Source: an uncultured Granulosicoccaceae bacterium (GTDB lineage: Bacteria; Pseudomonadota; Gammaproteobacteria; Granulosicoccales; Granulosicoccaceae). Taken from it: a stretch of 40,333 nt of DNA. Positions 1-7,572 of the stretch are shown in pieces. Within the stretch, counting starts at the first letter, position 1; each line of letters begins with the position of its first letter. The notes below the pieces were generated by a model. That model searched no databases. It was not told the origin of the DNA and saw only the letters and a list, made by a program, of their open reading frames with translations. The translations under genes were made by a program, and so were the position numbers. Location: positions 1 through 40,333 of the forward strand of contig CALDUO010000057.1 in NCBI GenBank assembly GCA_937923745.1. Direction: 5' to 3'.

Positions 1-521
1 CTAAGGACGTTCAACAAAAATGAGATGTCGTGAGAACGACAAGCTGGCCGCTAATAAGCGTCCAGAGATTACAAAGAAGACGGACGGAAGTCGGCGAGAA
101 ATATGATGAATGGTCTATTTGAGCAAGGACACAACTTTTAAGCTACCAACATAGAGCAGAGGAGACTGGCTATTGCTGCAATTGATCAAAAAGTTCTTGG
201 CTCTGGATGTCCGATCTCCTCTAATTCCTAAATTTTCAATGTAAAAGTATCCGCTATTTTGATTGGGAGCATCGCCATTCTGCAACAAACATTGAAGATG
301 TCTTGTTTAGGAATACTTAGTCTCTCGGGAATCGTGCAAGTTTAAGTACATCGGCTTGAGACTCACTTCGCGACAGATTGTCTGCGAAGTGGCAGTTGAG
401 GCGTGTAAATTCGGGGGCCCGGAAGGTCTGACTGGCCGCTCTAACTAGCCGCTCTGACTGGCCATTCCTGCTTAGCCATTCTGACTGACAAGACTTGCTG
501 GCGGGTCTTGCTGACAGGTTG
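1..521. other. Gene-free left edge of the window
   Basis: No convincing reading frame enters from the left edge or starts here: all three plus-strand frames meet stops within the first 35 bases, and no minus-strand frame of gene length is open. The stretch around 180-330 is visibly richer in A and T than the coding regions to the right. The right part (428-493) holds a 13-bp tandem repeat described separately. I see no RNA gene. It could be an ordinary intergenic region or the eroded remains of a gene. Confidence 0.6.
428..493. repeat. Degenerate 13-bp tandem repeat, five units
   Basis: Units are CTGACTGGCCGCT (428-440), CTAACTAGCCGCT (441-453), CTGACTGGCCATT (454-466), a 14-base unit CCTGCTTAGCCATT (467-480) and a partial CTGACTGACAAGA (481-493). 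The array lies 28 bases past the stop of the glycosyltransferase gene, which reads leftwards. A 13-base period cannot keep a reading frame, so it is non-coding. It belongs to the same pattern as the arrays near 13.6, 27.9 and 34.2 kb. Confidence 0.85.
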
Positions 522-1535
522 TTAGGCCTGCGATTTTGCTCTGTCCGGCGCTGGCGCAGATGTATCGCTGATGCCAGCCAACCTATCCCGTACCCTGCGC
601 GCTTTGGTGGTCAACTCCATTTCACCCTTAACCAGCACTTTACGCAGATTCTGCAAGTACACTCTGGAGCTGCTGCGCTGGCGTGAGTCGGCCAGCGTCG
701 CAACCGATGAAATAGAGGTATCAAAGAACCGGTCGAGCGCGAAGGTCTTTTCCCACTCGCGTCGCGCAGCCTCGCCGCGCTCTTCTGCCTCGTCGGCGAT
801 AGAAGCAAGATACGCAGGAATCGAGTTGATATCGTGCTCTGGAATACGCACGGCAAAGTCCCAGTTCACACAATCCGGCGCCACCCATTGGTTGGAAATA
901 ATCACCGGGGCACGACCAGCTTCCATGGCTTCAAACAGCCGGAAAGATGAGGTGCCAAGACCACGCGGACACAACACAAAACGACTGCTTGCCATGATGT
1001 CCGCATAATTCTGACCCTGTGAAGCTTTCACATCAGCCGTACAGTGCCATACATTAAAATCGGACGTATCCTGCACTGACGGTGTCCGCTCGGACAGCGC
1101 CATAATGTGTTTTCTGCACCGATGACTCAAGGCACCGACAAACGAGAACAAATACTCACGTTCAATGTTGCGCTCGTTCGCATAAATAGATTTCACAAAG
1201 TCATTCGGTGTGTGTACAAACCCGAACGCAATTTGTCGGTTAGACTGAAAATAACGCTTCGGCATGCAGCCATACAGACCGGGTAACGCACACCACGGTT
1301 TGTCGACCTCGTTGTACATGAATACTTTGCGTGGATAACGGGCCACCAATGGATGCTGACGTAACTGTTTGTACAGATAATCGTCAAACTGCGCCGACTC
1401 GACAAACAAGATGATGTCGGCGTCCTCAGCACTGTCCACCACGGTGTGGTTACCAACGCTGTCTCTGGCGGCGTGTTGCCTCATGACATCCAACATGGGA
1501 TGTGATTGATAAGCTGATGTCAGAAATACTTTCAT
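522..1535 (-). CDS. Exostosin-like (GT47-type) glycosyltransferase
   Basis: The 337-residue product resembles the exostosin/GT47 fold. The recognisable part is the C-terminal nucleotide-sugar-binding segment RFVLCPRGLGTSSFRLFEAM followed by EAGRAPVIIS, which is the usual [FC]xLxPRGxxxxSxRLFEAxxxGxxPVIIS signature. Upstream, FSFVGALSHRCRKH matches the conserved FxGxxxxxR element. It probably transfers a sugar in surface polysaccharide or glycan synthesis, but donor and acceptor cannot be read from the sequence. I chose the ATG at 1535 (MKVFLTSAY) because the longer open frame would add 108 residues of non-globular sequence and run into the ABC transporter gene. No good Shine-Dalgarno is visible before this ATG; the leader is AT-rich. 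It is a lone glycosyltransferase, not part of a visible polysaccharide cluster. Confidence 0.75.
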   Translation of the reverse strand: MKVFLTSAYQSHPMLDVMRQHAARDSVGNHTVVDSAEDADIILFVESAQFDDYLYKQLRQHPLVARYPRKVFMYNEVDKPWCALPGLYGCMPKRYFQSNRQIAFGFVHTPNDFVKSIYANERNIEREYLFSFVGALSHRCRKHIMALSERTPSVQDTSDFNVWHCTADVKASQGQNYADIMASSRFVLCPRGLGTSSFRLFEAMEAGRAPVIISNQWVAPDCVNWDFAVRIPEHDINSIPAYLASIADEAEERGEAARREWEKTFALDRFFDTSISSVATLADSRQRSSSRVYLQNLRKVLVKGEMELTTKARRVRDRLAGISDTSAPAPDRAKSQA

Positions 1536-1761
1536 AGTTTTATTATTATGCGATGCTGACTTTCCGATCCCTGACTCTACGCTGATCAAGGTATTTGCCG
1601 TGTGAATCGATGCACAATCGGAAATGACCGATGTCACAGACGGGCAATTCGGTAACCAGTTCGCAATAGCACCAGATCCTCTGCTGCTGTTTACGACTCG
1701 TAAAATAAATCTAGCTACCGAAGGTATATAGCGGCAAACGAACGTTGCTGCATGACATGTT

Positions 1762-3594
1762 TTACAAAGATCCGAGAAATCCGCCAGACTGCCGGTTCCA
1801 AAGACTGGCGTACAACCCATTGTTCGCCAATAATTCGGCGTGAGTGCCAGTTTCCACAATAGCCCCCGCGTCCAGCACGATCAACCGATCCAACGCCGCT
1901 ATCGTCGACAACCGATGGGCCACCGCCAAGACGGTTTTACCCTGCATCAGAGTGTTGAGTTGGGCCTGAATCACCGCTTCCACCTCGCTGTCGAGTGCAG
2001 ACGTTGCCTCATCGAGCACGAGAATCGGAGCGTCCTTCAGGATGACGCGTGCCAACGCAATGCGCTGTCGCTGGCCACCCGATAGTTTCACGCCCCGCTC
2101 TCCCACGTATGCGTCAAAGCCTACTCTGCCCAACGGGTCGGTCAGCGCCGGAATAAATTCATCGGCCGAAGCCTTGCGCGCTGCCTCCAGCATTTCCTGA
2201 TCGGTGGCCTCAGGGCGACCATAACGGATGTTGTCGGCAATGGAGCGGTGCAGTAATGAGGTGTCTTGCGTGACGACGGCAATAGAGGAACGCAGGCTTT
2301 GTTGAGTGACCGTTGATATATCAGTACCGTCAATCGTGATACGCCCCTGTTCGGTGTCGTAAAAACGCATCAGTAGATTCACGAGTGTCGATTTACCCGC
2401 GCCGGATCGGCCCACCAACCCTACTCGTTCACCGGCTTTAATCGTCAGATTACAGTCATGAATAACCGCAGCGGTCGCACCGTAATTAAAGCTCACATGA
2501 TCGAAGTGGATTTCGCCACCGGACACGGTCAGTTGCTTGGCACCCGGTCGATCTTTAACCGCAACAGGCTGAGCAATGGTAATAATACCGTTTTGCACCG
2601 TACCGATATTTTCAAATAACGATGTGATGGTACGCAGTATCCATCCCGACATTTGATTCAGCCGAATAATCAGACCGTTTGCCACAGCAACTTCGCCCAC
2701 GGTGACGGTTGATTGCATCCACAAATAGAGAGATAAACCGGCCATGGCAATCAGCATGACGGTATTGAGCACGGTCAATACGGTTGTCATGCCCAGAATA
2801 GCGCGCATCAGCGTTCTGAATGCTTGCGTGTGACGCCGAATACCCTCAGCGGCAAACGCCTCCTCTAACTCACTGTGCGCGAAGAGTTTGACTGACTGGA
2901 TATTGGTGTAACTATCGACCACCCGGCCGGTTAATCCGGATGTTGCTTCTGACAAGGCAGCAGACTTGGCGCGGACCGGCGGCACCATAAACACAATAAC
3001 CAATAGATACAGCACAGACCAAAGAGCAACCGGCAGCAACAGTGTGGTGTTGATTTCAACAAACACGGCAACGATACCAATCATGTAGATCACCATGAAC
3101 CACGCGCCATCGATCACATTGAGCAGTGCTTCGCGAAGAGCGTTACCGGTTTGCATAACCTTTTGTGCAACACGCCCGGCAAAGTCGTTTTGAAAATAAC
3201 CGAGACTTTGTTGCAGCAGGTATTGATGATTCTGCCAACGGGTGGCATTCGCAATGCCTGGTGCCAGTGCCAAATTGATATACGCTCTTGAGGCAAGCGT
3301 TGATACAGGTCGGATAATCGCCGTGACAAAAACCATCAGTAACAGCGCGACTACGTGCGTCTCGACAAAGTCTTCTCGCGCCGTACTGGCCATCCAGTCC
3401 AGAATAAGCCCGAGGAATCGATACAGATACAGCTCGCTGATCGCGGCAACACCGGATAACAGCAACGTCACCAATACCACCCCTTTAAACGGTGCTATGA
3501 AGTGTCGAAAGAAAGCGAGGGTCGTTTGTGGCGGCTGCACGACCGGCACGGGCGCAAGCGGGTCAATTTTGCGCTCAAAAAATTCGAATATCAT
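1762..3594 (-). CDS. ABC exporter, fused membrane and ATPase domains (MsbA/multidrug type)
   Basis: A half-transporter of 610 residues with an N-terminal six-helix exporter domain (about residues 35-330) and a C-terminal nucleotide-binding domain. Walker A is GRSGAGKS (about 394-401), the signature is KLSGGQRQRIALAR (about 503), Walker B runs into the D-loop as ILVLDEATSALD, and the H-loop is AHRLST. These are complete, so ATP hydrolysis is expected; it should act as a homodimer in the inner membrane exporting a lipid, drug or peptide. I start at ATG 3594 (MIFEFFERKIDP), the usual N-terminus for this subfamily; the 26 residues upstream look untranslated. The glycosyltransferase lies 226 bases downstream on the same strand, so export of a glycan or lipid linked to it is possible but unproven. 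Confidence 0.9.
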   Translation of the reverse strand: MIFEFFERKIDPLAPVPVVQPPQTTLAFFRHFIAPFKGVVLVTLLLSGVAAISELYLYRFLGLILDWMASTAREDFVETHVVALLLMVFVTAIIRPVSTLASRAYINLALAPGIANATRWQNHQYLLQQSLGYFQNDFAGRVAQKVMQTGNALREALLNVIDGAWFMVIYMIGIVAVFVEINTTLLLPVALWSVLYLLVIVFMVPPVRAKSAALSEATSGLTGRVVDSYTNIQSVKLFAHSELEEAFAAEGIRRHTQAFRTLMRAILGMTTVLTVLNTVMLIAMAGLSLYLWMQSTVTVGEVAVANGLIIRLNQMSGWILRTITSLFENIGTVQNGIITIAQPVAVKDRPGAKQLTVSGGEIHFDHVSFNYGATAAVIHDCNLTIKAGERVGLVGRSGAGKSTLVNLLMRFYDTEQGRITIDGTDISTVTQQSLRSSIAVVTQDTSLLHRSIADNIRYGRPEATDQEMLEAARKASADEFIPALTDPLGRVGFDAYVGERGVKLSGGQRQRIALARVILKDAPILVLDEATSALDSEVEAVIQAQLNTLMQGKTVLAVAHRLSTIAALDRLIVLDAGAIVETGTHAELLANNGLYASLWNRQSGGFLGSL

Positions 3595-3996
3595 TCGCAC
3601 CGTTTTGTTTTGACCACATTCTGGTTTGGCCCGATTGGGGTGGACCGCGAGCAGATAGCCCGGCGGTTGCATCTATTCTGCACCAATCGGTAAACAGCCA
3701 CCACAAGCGCTGAGCGCTAAGCCAAATTTTTGGTCAGATTAACGCAAGCGTTGTGAATAAATCTTGCCGAAAGTGTAGAATATGCAGTTGTCAGCTTGCC
3801 GGTTTACTGTAAAACTTGAAGTGTCGCTGACATAACTCGATATTCATTAGCGTGCCGGTACACTTATCCTGTCACGTTTAACGCTCAAAACTGAAACCAA
3901 CACCGGATTATCGATACTGTTGTCCGTTTCAGATTTGGTCACAGTATGCAGCAAAACTGGTAAGTCAGACACCCTCGTGAGGTAACACAGACACCC
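3595..3996. other. Divergent intergenic region between ABC exporter and LysR gene
   Basis: This 402-base gap must hold the promoters of the leftward ABC exporter gene and the rightward lysR gene. I could not identify a convincing -35/-10 pair. A perfect 13-bp palindrome AGCGCTGAGCGCT sits at 3706-3718, about 112 bases upstream of the exporter start, and could be an operator. No gene-like reading frame is supported. Confidence 0.5.
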
Positions 3997-4905
3997 TTGG
4001 ACAAATATACAGAGATGGTCGTGTTCTCCAAAGCTGCTGAGCTAGGCAGTTTTTCGGCCGCCGCCCGCGAACTTGATCTCACGCCTTCTGCCGTCAGCAA
4101 ACTCATCACACGACTCGAAGACCGCCTTAGCGCCCGGCTGTTTCAACGCACCACGCGAAAACTCAATCTCACCGCCGAAGGCTGGGCATTTAAAGACCGG
4201 TGCACATCCATTCTGACTGACATCCGTCAGGCAGAGGATGCCGTTATGGCGCTGCATGACAAGGTCAACGGTACACTGCGTATCACAGCAATTTCGGCGT
4301 TTGCCCGAATTCAGATGATTAAGCTGATGCCTGAATTCATGGCCAGATACCCCGATTTACGGGTAGAGCTTGAACTAAGCGAGCGAGAAGTCGATTTAGT
4401 GGGGGAAGGTGTAGACGTCGCCATTCTGATGAGTGAGGGTCTCAGCGATGAGTCGCTGGTTAGCCGACGGCTCGCAGTCAACCGCCGCATTATTTGCGCA
4501 TCACCGGAATACCTGAAAACCAATGGTTCGCCGATGAAACCCGACGACCTCCTGCAACACAACTGCCTGACTCACTCGTCGCTTCAGCCGTTTAACGATT
4601 GGGAATTTAATGACGACAACGGTGTGCGTGTTATGCGGGTCAAGGGTAACTTCCACACCAACAGCGCATCAGCGCTGTATGAGGCAGTGAAAGCGGGACT
4701 TGGCGTCGCAAGATTAGCAACTTTTGTGATTCAGCCGGATATCGAATCAGGCAAGCTGGTGCCACTGCTCGAAGAACACACACACAACAGCTCCAGCATT
4801 TTGCTTGCATACCCACACCGACGGCATCTGAGCAATAAAGTCAGGGCGTTCGCTGACTTTATGGTTGAAAAGTTTACACCCGTGCCGCCGTGGGAGAATG
4901 TGTAA
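3997..4905 (+). CDS. LysR-family transcriptional regulator
   Basis: A 302-residue LysR-type regulator. The N-terminal winged helix-turn-helix covers about residues 1-60 (FSKAAELGSFSAAARELDL, then TPSAVSKLITRLEDRL), followed by the linker helix and a periplasmic-binding-like effector domain (about 90-295). The start codon is TTG at 3997: MDKYTEMVVFSKAAE fits the family N-terminus very well, and a GAGG element lies 14 bases upstream, rather far away. The ATG at codon 7 is the alternative. The effector is unknown. The divergent neighbour is the ABC exporter gene, a frequent target arrangement for LysR proteins, so control of that exporter is a reasonable inference. Confidence 0.93.
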   Translation: MDKYTEMVVFSKAAELGSFSAAARELDLTPSAVSKLITRLEDRLSARLFQRTTRKLNLTAEGWAFKDRCTSILTDIRQAEDAVMALHDKVNGTLRITAISAFARIQMIKLMPEFMARYPDLRVELELSEREVDLVGEGVDVAILMSEGLSDESLVSRRLAVNRRIICASPEYLKTNGSPMKPDDLLQHNCLTHSSLQPFNDWEFNDDNGVRVMRVKGNFHTNSASALYEAVKAGLGVARLATFVIQPDIESGKLVPLLEEHTHNSSSILLAYPHRRHLSNKVRAFADFMVEKFTPVPPWENV

Positions 4906-4965
4906 TACAACTGGCCCGATTTTCAACAACACGCGTTTCAGTCAACCGGTTTGCGATCCTGCGCC

Positions 4966-5046
4966 TTAATCAGATTCGCAATCCTGCTCTCTTTAGTCAG
5001 GTTCGCAATCCTGCTCTCTTTAGTCAGGTTCGCAATCCTGCTCAAG
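4966..5046. repeat. 27-bp tandem repeat carrying the stop codon of the M48 gene
   Basis: Three 27-base units at 4966-4992, 4993-5019 and 5020-5046 differ at only a few positions; a fourth, more diverged copy lies at about 4939-4965. The stop codon of the leftward M48-TerB gene (5020-5022) is inside the rightmost unit. Because 27 is a multiple of three, each later unit repeats the same codons: the gene ends EQDCEPD-stop, then REQDCEPD-stop, then REQDCESD-stop in the same frame. The C-terminal end of the gene with its stop has therefore been duplicated in tandem. Confidence 0.93.
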
Positions 5047-6219
5047 GGTCTGGCACACAAAGCTCTGCGACACGTCGAGTCCCTCGGCAATACTGTCCAG
5101 TACCTCACGCTCTTCCGGAATGGTTGCGCCTTCAGCTTTGGCAATAATGCATAAGTCACGTACGACCTGCATTCGCTGGGTCAACGTGGTTTGCTGAACC
5201 ACACGCGCTATCCGTGACGGCAGTTCCTGTTTGATACGCTCAACGTCCAGTCGATCACTGTAATCGCCCTTGTCGAAGAACTGCTCAAATACCTCAAGCT
5301 CCTGTTCCGCGACATCACCGCTGGCAGCGATGATTGCGACCGCACCGGCGAACAATAAATGACGCATCGCAATTGCCGTATCGGTGCGTGCTTCGAGGTA
5401 ATTGGGCTCCATCAGGCTCATCAGTCGCTGAACACCTACATCCATATCCTCAACACTGCTGCCATCGGATTCCATTAAATTTGATGCGTGAAATAATTGC
5501 AAAGCCTTCACACGAAGTGGGCTGAACGGATGGGTAGAGAACCAGTCGCCTTGTGGCGCCCCCTGACCGGGCTCAGCGTCAACCGCTTGCATTTCGTCGA
5601 CCTGACTCAAAAATTCATCAAGATTAAAATCGATCACATTGCTGGTTAAACCCGAGCTTAATTTAAACAGGCTACTGGCAACTCCTGCCATGTCTTGCGC
5701 GCAGTAAGCGCCGGCACGATCAGCTGAAATCTCAGCATAGCGCGACCATGCAAAGAGTTTTAAGGCGAGTTTGGGGCTGGGCGGTTGTTGTCCTTTTAAC
5801 AGGTAACCGATCGGTATATCGTGATGATCATAGATGTAGTGACCAAACTCATGCCCCATCACAAAACGCAATTCGCTGCCGGTAAATCCTTCCAACAGGC
5901 TAGATGAAAACATCACAAACAGACGTCCGGCTTCAGGTTTGAAACACGCCGCGTTGAAGGTTGGGCTTGAATAGACATACAGCTCAAGCGGGATATCCAT
6001 TGAGAGTTTTTCTATACATTCATCGGCCATTTTATGAATGGCCGGTGCCATGCGGGCACTGAGTCTGACAGACGTTGACAGCAGGTTACGTCGAATACCG
6101 GTTGGCCCTTCGGCTTCGCGTTTGGCGATTGCTTCGTTGACCCGAATAACATCGCGCTCTTGCAGTAATTCATCAAATAGTTTTTTATCGCCGCGATACC
6201 GAAGATCGTCTACGTTCAT
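5020..6219 (-). CDS. M48-family zinc metallopeptidase with C-terminal TerB-like domain
   Basis: A 399-residue protein without signal peptide or clear membrane segment. The peptidase domain has the zinc motif HEFGH at residues 123-127 (zinc ligands His123 and His127, catalytic Glu124) and the third ligand in AEISADRAG (Glu163), as in M48 peptidases. From about 285 to 395 follows an all-helical, acidic region (AGAVAIIAASGDVAEQELEV and CIIAKAEGATIPEEREVLD) that resembles the TerB/tellurite-resistance fold, with two acidic helix-loop elements. The combination is known among predicted proteases of uncertain role; the substrate is unknown. It is the last of four leftward genes, 126 bases after the EAL gene. 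Its stop codon sits in a 27-bp tandem repeat, so C-terminal length may vary between strains. Confidence 0.85.
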   Translation of the reverse strand: MNVDDLRYRGDKKLFDELLQERDVIRVNEAIAKREAEGPTGIRRNLLSTSVRLSARMAPAIHKMADECIEKLSMDIPLELYVYSSPTFNAACFKPEAGRLFVMFSSSLLEGFTGSELRFVMGHEFGHYIYDHHDIPIGYLLKGQQPPSPKLALKLFAWSRYAEISADRAGAYCAQDMAGVASSLFKLSSGLTSNVIDFNLDEFLSQVDEMQAVDAEPGQGAPQGDWFSTHPFSPLRVKALQLFHASNLMESDGSSVEDMDVGVQRLMSLMEPNYLEARTDTAIAMRHLLFAGAVAIIAASGDVAEQELEVFEQFFDKGDYSDRLDVERIKQELPSRIARVVQQTTLTQRMQVVRDLCIIAKAEGATIPEEREVLDSIAEGLDVSQSFVCQTLEQDCEPD

Positions 6220-6311
6220 GCTCTGCCTAGCCCCTGTTAAGCCCGGATTAATAGATTGAATACGCCATTAGAAAAGCGCGTAGTGCGGAGGTTTTATAAA
6301 CCGCTGAGATA

Positions 6312-6330
6312 CAGTATACGACAGATACTG
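6312..6330 (-). promoter_or_regulatory. Possible -10 element with overlapping inverted repeat before the M48-TerB gene
   Basis: On the minus strand the gap between the EAL and M48-TerB genes contains a TATACT hexamer embedded in an inverted repeat CAGTAT-N7-ATACTG. No good -35 hexamer is found at the right distance. It may be a regulated promoter for the peptidase gene; support is weak. Confidence 0.25.
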
Positions 6331-6345
6331 CGGATTTAGTTCGGG

Positions 6346-7572
6346 TTAGCCGTGACCACCGAGTAGCAGCTCGCGCTCTATCTGATGTAACAGCACCACA
6401 ATTTTGTCCATGTACCGGTCGCCCTCAACAATCAGCGTGTTCAGCATTGCATTACTGTTGCGAGTCGACCCGAGCTGGCGCATAAATCGCTGACCACATT
6501 CATGAAACGACAAAAACGGCGCTTCGAGCTCTGTGTACCCAGTCGTATGTTCAATCCGCTTGCCGATACCGTAGTACCAAAGACCAAACCGCGACTGATC
6601 AGCGGGCAGTGCTACCTCAGAATCAAACACAGTTTGCAGCACCGTATCTGCATTCAGCGTACAGCAAAATGCGGCATCAATCAGTGATTTTCGGTAGTGG
6701 ATAATATTGTAGAGTGCTTGATGAACCCGGCCAATTTGCGACCCGCTAAAGTCAGGATGATCATCCAGAAATGCTTCAAATTGCTCTATTTCCAGTGGCC
6801 GAGACACCCAAAAACCCTGCACCTCCTCGCAACCATAGGCCATCAAAAAATTATAGGCACCCTCGTCTTCTACCCCCTCAGCAACCGACGTCATACGCAG
6901 GTCTCTTGCCATTGAGATGGACGACTTTACAACATCAAGATTACGGGTAGAGGTACCCATACGCTGCACCACACCCTTGTCGAGTTTCAGCGCTGCAAAA
7001 TTTAACTGGCTTAACCGGTCAATGGATGAGTAACCGGTACCGAAGTCATCCATCAGTACAGAAATGCCGAGTTGATTCAGATTTTTAATATCTTGCTGAA
7101 CTTCGGCGACGCTACTCATCGCGACACTTTCAGTGATTTCAATCTGCAGATCTTCAGGCTCAATGCTCTCATGAGCCAGATATTTTTCAATACACCAACT
7201 GACCACGTGCGCTTCGAGATCGTTGGGGGTAACGTTCATTGAAATCGAAATACCGGTGTGGCGCTGCTTGATCCGGCCGATAGCTAACACCGCTTTATCC
7301 AGCATCTTCAATGCAAGCTGACCCAACACACCCGAAGATTCTGCTAACGGCAAAAATTCATCCGGCAACACCAAAGTGCCATTCTCACGTCGTAGCCGAA
7401 CCAGCGCTTCTGCGCCAATGACGTCACCCGTGAGCAAGCTCACTTTGGGCTGAAAACTCAGCTCAAACCGGTTTTCAACCAGCGCATTAGCCAGTTCGGA
7501 TTCGGATATTTGAGTGGAAGGCACGCTACCCCAGCTGTTGTATAACGGCGTTGAATCGTGAGTCGAATACAT
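6346..7572 (-). CDS. EAL-domain c-di-GMP phosphodiesterase with degenerate CZB-like C-terminus
   Basis: A 408-residue cytoplasmic protein that should hydrolyse the second messenger cyclic-di-GMP to pGpG. The EAL domain spans about 22-270: GAEALVRLR (the EAL triad at 55-57), SMNVTPNDL, LQIEITES (Glu145, Glu148), LMDDFGTGYSS (Asp175, Asp176), ALKLDKG (Lys196) and SVAEGVED, so the metal and substrate ligands are all present. There is no GGDEF domain. The last ~130 residues look like a chemoreceptor zinc-binding (CZB) domain: NIIHYRKSLIDAAF, then SRFGLWYYGIGKRI, then SFHECGQRF. The usual Cys before FGxWYYG is Ser here and only one of the two C-terminal His is kept. The start overlaps the end of the DUF349 gene by 47 bases, suggesting translational coupling. 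Confidence 0.88.
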   Translation of the reverse strand: MYSTHDSTPLYNSWGSVPSTQISESELANALVENRFELSFQPKVSLLTGDVIGAEALVRLRRENGTLVLPDEFLPLAESSGVLGQLALKMLDKAVLAIGRIKQRHTGISISMNVTPNDLEAHVVSWCIEKYLAHESIEPEDLQIEITESVAMSSVAEVQQDIKNLNQLGISVLMDDFGTGYSSIDRLSQLNFAALKLDKGVVQRMGTSTRNLDVVKSSISMARDLRMTSVAEGVEDEGAYNFLMAYGCEEVQGFWVSRPLEIEQFEAFLDDHPDFSGSQIGRVHQALYNIIHYRKSLIDAAFCCTLNADTVLQTVFDSEVALPADQSRFGLWYYGIGKRIEHTTGYTELEAPFLSFHECGQRFMRQLGSTRNSNAMLNTLIVEGDRYMDKIVVLLHQIERELLLGGHG

